From positions 1 through 64,000 of the forward strand of contig JASANE010029451.1 in NCBI GenBank assembly GCA_030248225.1: a stretch of 64,000 nucleotides of DNA, given 5' to 3'. The notes below the pieces were generated by a model. It saw only the letters and a program-made list of their open reading frames with translations. It was not told the origin of the DNA and made no database searches. The position numbers and the translations under genes were made by a program. Each line of letters opens with the position of its first letter. The stretch's first letter is position 1. Positions 58,501-64,000 of the stretch are shown one piece after another. This DNA is from Trileptium ribeirensis. Taxonomy: Eukaryota > Nematoda > Enoplea > Enoplida > Thoracostomopsidae.

Positions 58501-58800
58501 TTGCACGCCCTCCCTCCTCAATTGAGGGATCATATTTTCACGAATCCCTGTACAAACCTCCGTGTGTCGAGTTCTGTCTTAGGCGTTGTGGGCTGTTGCG
58601 CGGGATGGCGATGAAATGTAGGCACCAAGGTCGAAGTCCTTCTGATTCCCCGTGGTCTTACGTAGGACGAATCAAAATGGACGCTTCTCGTCCATGTTTT
58701 ACATGATCTGTTACTCTTGAGTTAGGGCTTGTGAATTTTTCCTGAGCTGACCACGGTAAAATTTCACCACGAAACTATAGGGAGTTGTTAGCTTGTTTTG
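55557..58800 (+). promoter_or_regulatory. Probable 5' LTR / leader of the retroelement
   Basis: Sequence between the broken transposon end and the first gag-like codons. GC content rises to roughly half. It has no convincing gene. Four GGCGGGTCTC-like motifs at about 56264, 56447, 56619 and 56774, 155-180 bp apart, resemble direct repeats of an LTR U3 region. A TATA-type stretch (TATATATAGTATATAAGG) lies at about 57273-57290. I could not fix LTR boundaries or a primer-binding site, because the 3' LTR lies outside the window. Confidence 0.4.
57094..57146. repeat. (GTT)n microsatellite
   Basis: TTGTTGTTG repeats interrupted by GCTGTGTAG, next to (TATG)n at 57238-57262. Produces spurious Leu- and Cys-rich frames. 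Confidence 0.9.
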
Positions 58801-58924
58801 ATTATGATTATGGCTTACAAATTTGCAGGTAATAGATCGTTCGGTGCTCATGCCGCTGCTTGAGCTCGGACCGGCGTTGCAGTTAGGGACAGAGGACTAG
58901 CCACGTAATGATAACTATAATGCA

Positions 58925-60033
58925 GGCCGAGGAGGCCCACCGCCACAGTTTCGGCGAGCCGAAAACGGAAACGGATATCGGAATAATCCCGGGTGAATAA
59001 TCCACCCAATGCTTGAATGCGGCCTAGCTGCCCGAATCAAGCAGGACCGCAATATGGCCGACCACCGCCGGGATTCGCAAGTAATATTCCCGGAAATGGA
59101 GAATATACGGCCGACCGCCCAGCCGATAACTATAACAACCGGCCAGCACAGGATTATGGATACCAACGGGCCCAAAGCGAACGACCCTAACCCAACCGAG
59201 GCATGGGGTCCCAGCAACAGCAGTCTGGTCGATTTTACTCACGGGACGACGGTAATCGGAATAATGGCGCTGTACCGCGCCGGCGATACCAATTAAATTG
59301 TAGCGCATCGCAAGGTAGTGGAAATAGAGAACCAAGCCCAGCTACCACTCATCGATTAGAAGTGCTCAGTCGTGAACTCGGTATGATTCAAGGTAACCTA
59401 GGGCTTAGTGAACTAACTGGACGAGTGAACGCTATCGCAAGTACAAACGAACCACAGTACGACGATGATGGATATTTGATAAATCGACATGACGATCGGG
59501 ACGATTTTGAGATGATGGAAGGACTCGCTGAGAGACACCTGAACGTGATCACATCCACTTCGTGGGTTGATGCCGCGCGTGTCCCACGGAGCAGTGATCT
59601 AGTACAGGGTATGGACAGCCCCGGACTTATGGAATTGTGCCCTAGGGACTTGGACGACGAACCACGCTGTAACGAGCTCACCGGTACTGTATATAGTAAA
59701 GAAAACACAAAATGCCAAAAAGAGGGATATTTGGGGGAGGAATTGTCTATGTTATGTGTGGACGCACCTAGCGCAGGTGTTGATCCACGTGTATATATGC
59801 CTGCGAGCGAATTGAATGGCGAACAGCGAGGCGAGCGAAGGATCGATCAATCGAACTATCCGGCCATGCGAGGGCTCGGAATGAACGAACGAACTTTAAC
59901 CGCAGTGAAAGATAGTAACGGCAGCATGGAAATTTGCGAAGAAATGGAAGACGGCTGTGTTCAAAATTATAGGTTGAGTAATTATAAGGGAAATGTTGAT
60001 CTTATTACCGGTAGTCCCCAGGGAATCACCTAA
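58925..60033 (+). pseudogene. Retroelement gag-like region, broken
   Basis: The first part (58925-59310) translates, in pieces interrupted by stops and shifts, as a polar Arg/Gly/Asn/Pro/Gln-rich chain (for example GPQYGRPPPGFASN, then QQQQSGRFYSRDDGNRNNG). This is the style of nucleocapsid tails at the end of Gag, though no CCHC zinc knuckle is seen. An intact frame from 59203 to 60033 (frame 1) follows, increasingly acidic (DDDG, HDDRDD) and of unknown fold. No capsid domain is recognisable upstream. Calling it gag rests on position ahead of a protease and on composition only. Confidence 0.45.
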
Positions 60034-60059
60034 AGGGGAATTCCTGAACCCCCAGCTCT

Positions 60060-60955
60060 TTGGAGATGACAGCAGAGATTGTGAGTGAAGATGATGTCGT
60101 TGTTTTTGAAGAGCCATTGTTATTATTTTCCTCCTCTGTAGCTGGCCATCCGTGTGTTGAGAGTGTTGACGTTGATGATTCCGGCAGGGAAGCCGATGAT
60201 GTTGATATGGCTCTGGCAGAATTGGACTTATTCGGGTCGCCGTGTGAGGCACCCATGGAGTTTTTAGAGGTCGGCGAACGACCAGGGACGAGGGAGGCTA
60301 GGTTGGACGATGAAGACGTCTCATCAGGACCGCTTGGCCCTAGATCCGTTCTAAATTATAGGTCGTATGATGTAGTATGTGGGTCGGACCGCCGAACGGG
60401 TCGTCCCTTGTGTGATGATGAGAATTGTGTGTCGTATCAGTGTGCTGATTTGCCTAAGTTAGGACACGCTTGTAGCCTTAGTGAATTCTTGGAAGATGAT
60501 AATGGAAGTGATGTTGATGTAATTGAATGCTACTTCGAACCGGCGAAGTATGCTACTGATGGACTTGAGGTGACTTACCCGACCTCATTGGCATGGGATT
60601 CCACGGTCAAGAGACACGCGGTGTTCCGATCAACTTCTTTGCTGACCAAGCAATAGGTAATATGAAATTTGACGACGAAACCCACCGACTTGCTCGACTA
60701 GTACCGCTCAGCGCACGCTTAAGACTTTTACGTCGCCCCGATATTGCTAAACTGCTTGAGACAGAGGGCGCCACGTCTGCTGGATTAAAGTTGGGCCGGG
60801 ACCGCTTAATCTCGGAACTATGCTTGTTTCCGTACGATGACACCAGCTGTTCTGTTCCGAACTTGGACGAACAGTCGACCACAGCATTAGCCCCTTACCT
60901 TGACTCATCTGAGCAGGAATCGGAGGATAACACCGATAGCGATTCCGCCCAGTAG
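60060..60955 (+). pseudogene. Acidic retroelement region of unknown function, broken
   Basis: The open frame 60060-60656 (frame 3) passes, with overlap, to 60593-60955 (frame 2), which ends in a TAG at 60953. The same frame then continues into the envelope-like region. Asp/Glu/Ser clusters are frequent (for example SEQESEDNTDSDSAQ just before the stop). No known domain recognised. Neighbouring frames 1, 3 and 2 follow one another without coding gaps, suggesting a once-continuous polyprotein damaged by frameshifts. Confidence 0.5.
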
Positions 60956-61117
60956 GAATGCCTAACTGAGTCCAGTGACACGGAAACGAGCGCCGGGGAG
61001 ACTGAAAGCGACACCACGGAACAAGCTGCGCATAACGAGACCATGAGGGAACCCAATCGAAACGGGATACGATCCTCCTCACCGAGCCTTAGTACTGGCC
61101 TCGGACATCCTTCAGGT

Positions 61118-63020
61118 ATGTGGAGGGTATGTACAAATCTTTTGCTTCTTTGGCTCTCAGCGCTCAGCTCGACGCGCGCAACGCTTTCGCCCTTTAGCGA
61201 TTCAATCTCGCGATTAGGCGCTTTTGTCAATCGACAGGTGGGAGTGGTCATCGAGCCACAGGGCGTGGTGGTCACCTCTAACCAGATGACGCATTTGCCA
61301 GTGGTATTGCAGTTATCACTTCGAGATTGGGAACGTAAGTCCGATCCTTATGTGAGTAAATTCTATCCACCCTATGAAGCGAACGGATCATGTCGCGCTG
61401 ACTGCTGCCGGAAGGTCAACTGCACCGAATATCCATAGCTGCATAAGACCTTAAGCGCTTTGGAACGTGAACTAGATGACGCCTATCATGGCGTACTGGA
61501 CACCAATTATTATTCGCTACTCGTGCTTTCTTCCTGCGTCGCAAATGAACAGTCATGTGATCTTACGAATAATAGAGAAAAGCGCTTTGCTAGCTTGATC
61601 GCCGCCGCTGCAGGTGCCGTCTCAGGCTTCTTGGGCCTGGGAATGGCTTTTGCCAATGGAGTACACATCAACAATGTTTGCCAACAGGTAACTGTCCTCG
61701 AGAAATTCATGCGCGAGACGAATGATGTCTCCTTTCGAAATACCAAGGCCATAAGGCAACTGACCCGAACAAATGAGGACATTTACGCATTTCTACACCA
61801 CAGCATGCAAGAGGTAGTCTCTACGATAGAACAGGTTCGGTGTGTCGATCAGAAAAAGATCGCACACGTGCACCACCAGCTAATAGACCACATCCTTCGA
61901 GCCAATATGCGCTCGTCGGTACAAGCTATAATGGAATCCATGCTGAACGGCGAATTATCTCCCACCGTCCCGTTATGTTACGACGGTTATTTTCCATGGA
62001 TCCACGCATTTCCAAGACCATTCTCTTGCGCGAGCCTAGCCTAGCCTATCAGTTCGGTCGTGTTATGCCCGTAAGTGTGAACTTGACGGCGTTCCGCTTT
62101 GGATTCATTTTGCAATTACCATTGCCGATGCGCAATGATGTTCGACCATATTTTCGGATCTATAACACTGGCTTTAAAGCATCTGCCACGCTGACGCAGC
62201 TGAGACTGCCGCTACCTCAATACGCTGCCCGCTTGGGACACATTCGCTTCGAATCACTAAATCTGGGAGCATGCATGCAAAGACCAGGATCGCTTTTTGT
62301 GAACCACACGCGCTGATAACCGATCATAGCACCAACTGCTTGGAATGGATTATTGCATGTGAACGTGTGCCTGAGATCATTAACCATACGTGCGGCAACC
62401 GCTCGTTGATAGGCCCACTTGCCAATGACACGTCTGTACATACGACTATACAGGGAGTCTTAATCCGGACTAGTGAACCTGAGGTCATATTGACAAATCT
62501 AAGACAACTAGCTCACGTTACGTTGGGTAAGCCAATAAAGGTACCGCCTAATGAAGTCTTGTGGTTCCCACACGGAAACTACACTCAGTTGGTTGTAGGG
62601 TCGATAGTGCTCACTAGCATGTTGAAACCCGAGAAAATTACAATAAAATTTGGACCAAATATCACTATTGACCGGCTATCCGGTATCAAACTGAGACCTC
62701 TGACTTGGGACTCACTCGACAACGCCAAGGCTATAAATTTTCGGCTCGCGCAGATAGCCAAGGATCAAGTACGTAGCGTGCTTAATCTTCCCGCTGTGGA
62801 AGACACAGGATTATTGCCCTACTTCCTCATTACCGTCGTTGTAGGACTGATCAGTCTGATCTACTGTATGACCAAATGCAAAATTCCGCCTAAGTACGGA
62901 TACTACATCCCCCGATGGTTCCCATGTCGTGGACGACTAATTAAGTCCGATTGCAAGCCTAAGAAAGCAATCCGCTGGATTAGAGCAAAACACCGATTAC
63001 CGAGTGCCGCACCCGCGTAA
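61118..63020 (+). pseudogene. env: Envelope-like fusion glycoprotein, broken copy in the retroelement
   Basis: Reads through frame 2 (61118-62044, TAG at 61436), then frame 1 (about 61990-62316), then frame 3 (62271-63020), so it is a dead copy with one stop and two frameshifts. What remains has the architecture of a class I type fusion protein. A Leu-rich signal peptide follows the ATG at 61118. A furin-type site REKR is at 61574-61585, directly followed by an Ala/Gly-rich hydrophobic stretch as in fusion peptides, then a helical region. Downstream are several N-glycosylation sequons and cysteines, one membrane segment (about 62815-62868) and a basic cytoplasmic tail. Such proteins mediate membrane entry of errantivirus/retrovirus-like elements. 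Position between the acidic region and protease is unusual. The exact glycoprotein family is not assigned. Confidence 0.75.
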
Positions 63021-63058
63021 GACGACTTCCCTCATACAGACAGAATTTCGCCGACTGA

Positions 63059-64000
63059 GGTCACGGTTGGGCCTTCGGGAACGCCGCGCGTGTCCGTCGC
63101 ATCCAGCCGTGCCCACGTCGCTCGAACAGACTAGTAACATCACGCAACTCATCCGAGGAAGAACTTGTTTTCGTTAAGGACGACGAACTATTTGTCGCTC
63201 CCACTCGCGATTCGCGCCGTGGACCCCGTCAAGGCGTGTTCGCTAGACAGTTAAACACCATGAACGCAGGTAACACCCCATTGCTTATTAACGCGACAAT
63301 ACTTGGTACCCCAGTTATGACACTTGTAGACACTGGAGCCGATGTTTCAAACATGTCCCAAGCCCTAGCTGCTCGTTTAGGTTTAGTCCCTCGTGACACG
63401 AACACTACTCGTATAGTATCAGCTACACAACAACAATTGACAATAAGCGGAGTCGTGAAAGCGCCGATCACTATAGGATCGCTAAGTACACCATGTGACT
63501 TCCAAGTGACAACTGACACTCCGTACGAATGTATTTTGGGCACCGATTTTATGGCCCTACTACCATATGTCGCCATAAATTTCAAAGACCGCTGCCGGGA
63601 TCTATCTAACGGAACTGAGAACTGCTCGGCACCTTTCGCCGACCAAGGGGATTACCGACCACCAGTCATCAACGTAGTGACCAGGAAATACACACAGGTA
63701 CCGCCGAATACGGAACTATTCATCAATGCCATCCCGGAAATTACTCAACCACCGACCGGTCAAGCTTTATTTGTGCCTGACCCCTTTATCAGGGACGTTG
63801 CTATCGCCCACTCTCTGGTACTTACTGGCCAACGCATGATCCCAATAGCACTGATGAACTTTGGGAATTTTCCCGTTGCTATACTCGCCGGACAGACAAT
63901 AGGATACATTGAGATGCTCGATGACAACGAGGTCGAGTTCTTATATGATAGTAACAAGCGTTTGCTTCAGCTCGATCCTCCGAAACGTACTAAGCAATGC
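63059..64000 (+). CDS. pol: Retroelement pol, 5' part: aspartic protease and linker
   Basis: Open in frame 2 from 63059 (after a TGA at 63056) to the window end, 314 codons without a stop; the first ATG is at 63260. A retropepsin is clear: catalytic LVDTGADVS with Asp at 63329, then the ILGTDF motif at 63533, about 68 residues later, as usual for the family. The following segment (63660-63960), with VPPNTELFI, a VPDPF..VAIAHSLV strand and AILAGQTIGYIE, matches the strand pattern that precedes reverse transcriptase in Ty3/Gypsy Pol. RT, RNase H and integrase should lie beyond the window. It follows the env stop by 38 bases in a different frame, and the lack of a near ATG suggests expression by frameshift or as part of a polyprotein. 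Unlike its upstream neighbours it is undamaged. Confidence 0.88.

Noticed and set aside
59388..61782. Minus-strand frames across the retroelement
   Set aside because: They are shadows of the plus-strand frames, which carry the recognisable protease and glycoprotein features.

Overview
The window looks like one stretch of a repeat-laden, AT-rich invertebrate animal genome. Evidence for this is an intron-rich cadherin gene on the minus strand, tRNA-like sequences, long satellite arrays, many small inverted-repeat transposons and a decayed Ty3/Gypsy-type retroelement. I cannot name the species; the short TTTCAG/TTTTAG 3' splice sites are the kind seen in nematodes and other invertebrates, but they do not prove a phylum.

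Layout. 1-4168: a satellite of about 160 bp units that runs off the left edge. 4169-8324: intergenic or intronic sequence with a 28S rRNA fragment (7047-7204) and a MITE (7432-7994). 8325-34377: thirteen minus-strand exons of a cadherin-family gene whose splice phases all agree. They give about 658 residues of extracellular cadherin repeats, and both ends of the gene are missing. Its introns are filled with MITEs, nested elements, a mariner remnant, a 32-bp minisatellite and tRNA-derived repeats. One exon (26470-26571) has two decayed tandem duplicates beside it. The 5' part of the most upstream exon seen (34060-34377), with its splice acceptor, has been amplified into a 13-unit, 158-bp array at 34282-36336.

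36337-51779 is gene-poor: a 17-unit, 165-bp satellite (39121-41928), dispersed repeats and a tRNA-like gene at 50900-50971. 51780-55556 is bounded by inverted repeats of about 100 bp. It appears to be one large non-autonomous DNA transposon whose interior is a palindromic cluster of 115-120-bp repeats followed by about 1.3 kb of extremely G-rich minisatellite.

55557-64000 is a retroelement on the plus strand that continues beyond the window. It has a probable promoter/leader region, a broken polar R/G/N/Q-rich region that may be the end of gag, an acidic region of unknown nature, a broken envelope-like fusion glycoprotein, and then an intact open frame for an aspartic protease plus the linker expected before reverse transcriptase. 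The envelope-like region therefore lies upstream of pol, the reverse of the usual gag-pol-env order. This order and the exon-derived array are the two most notable signals here.
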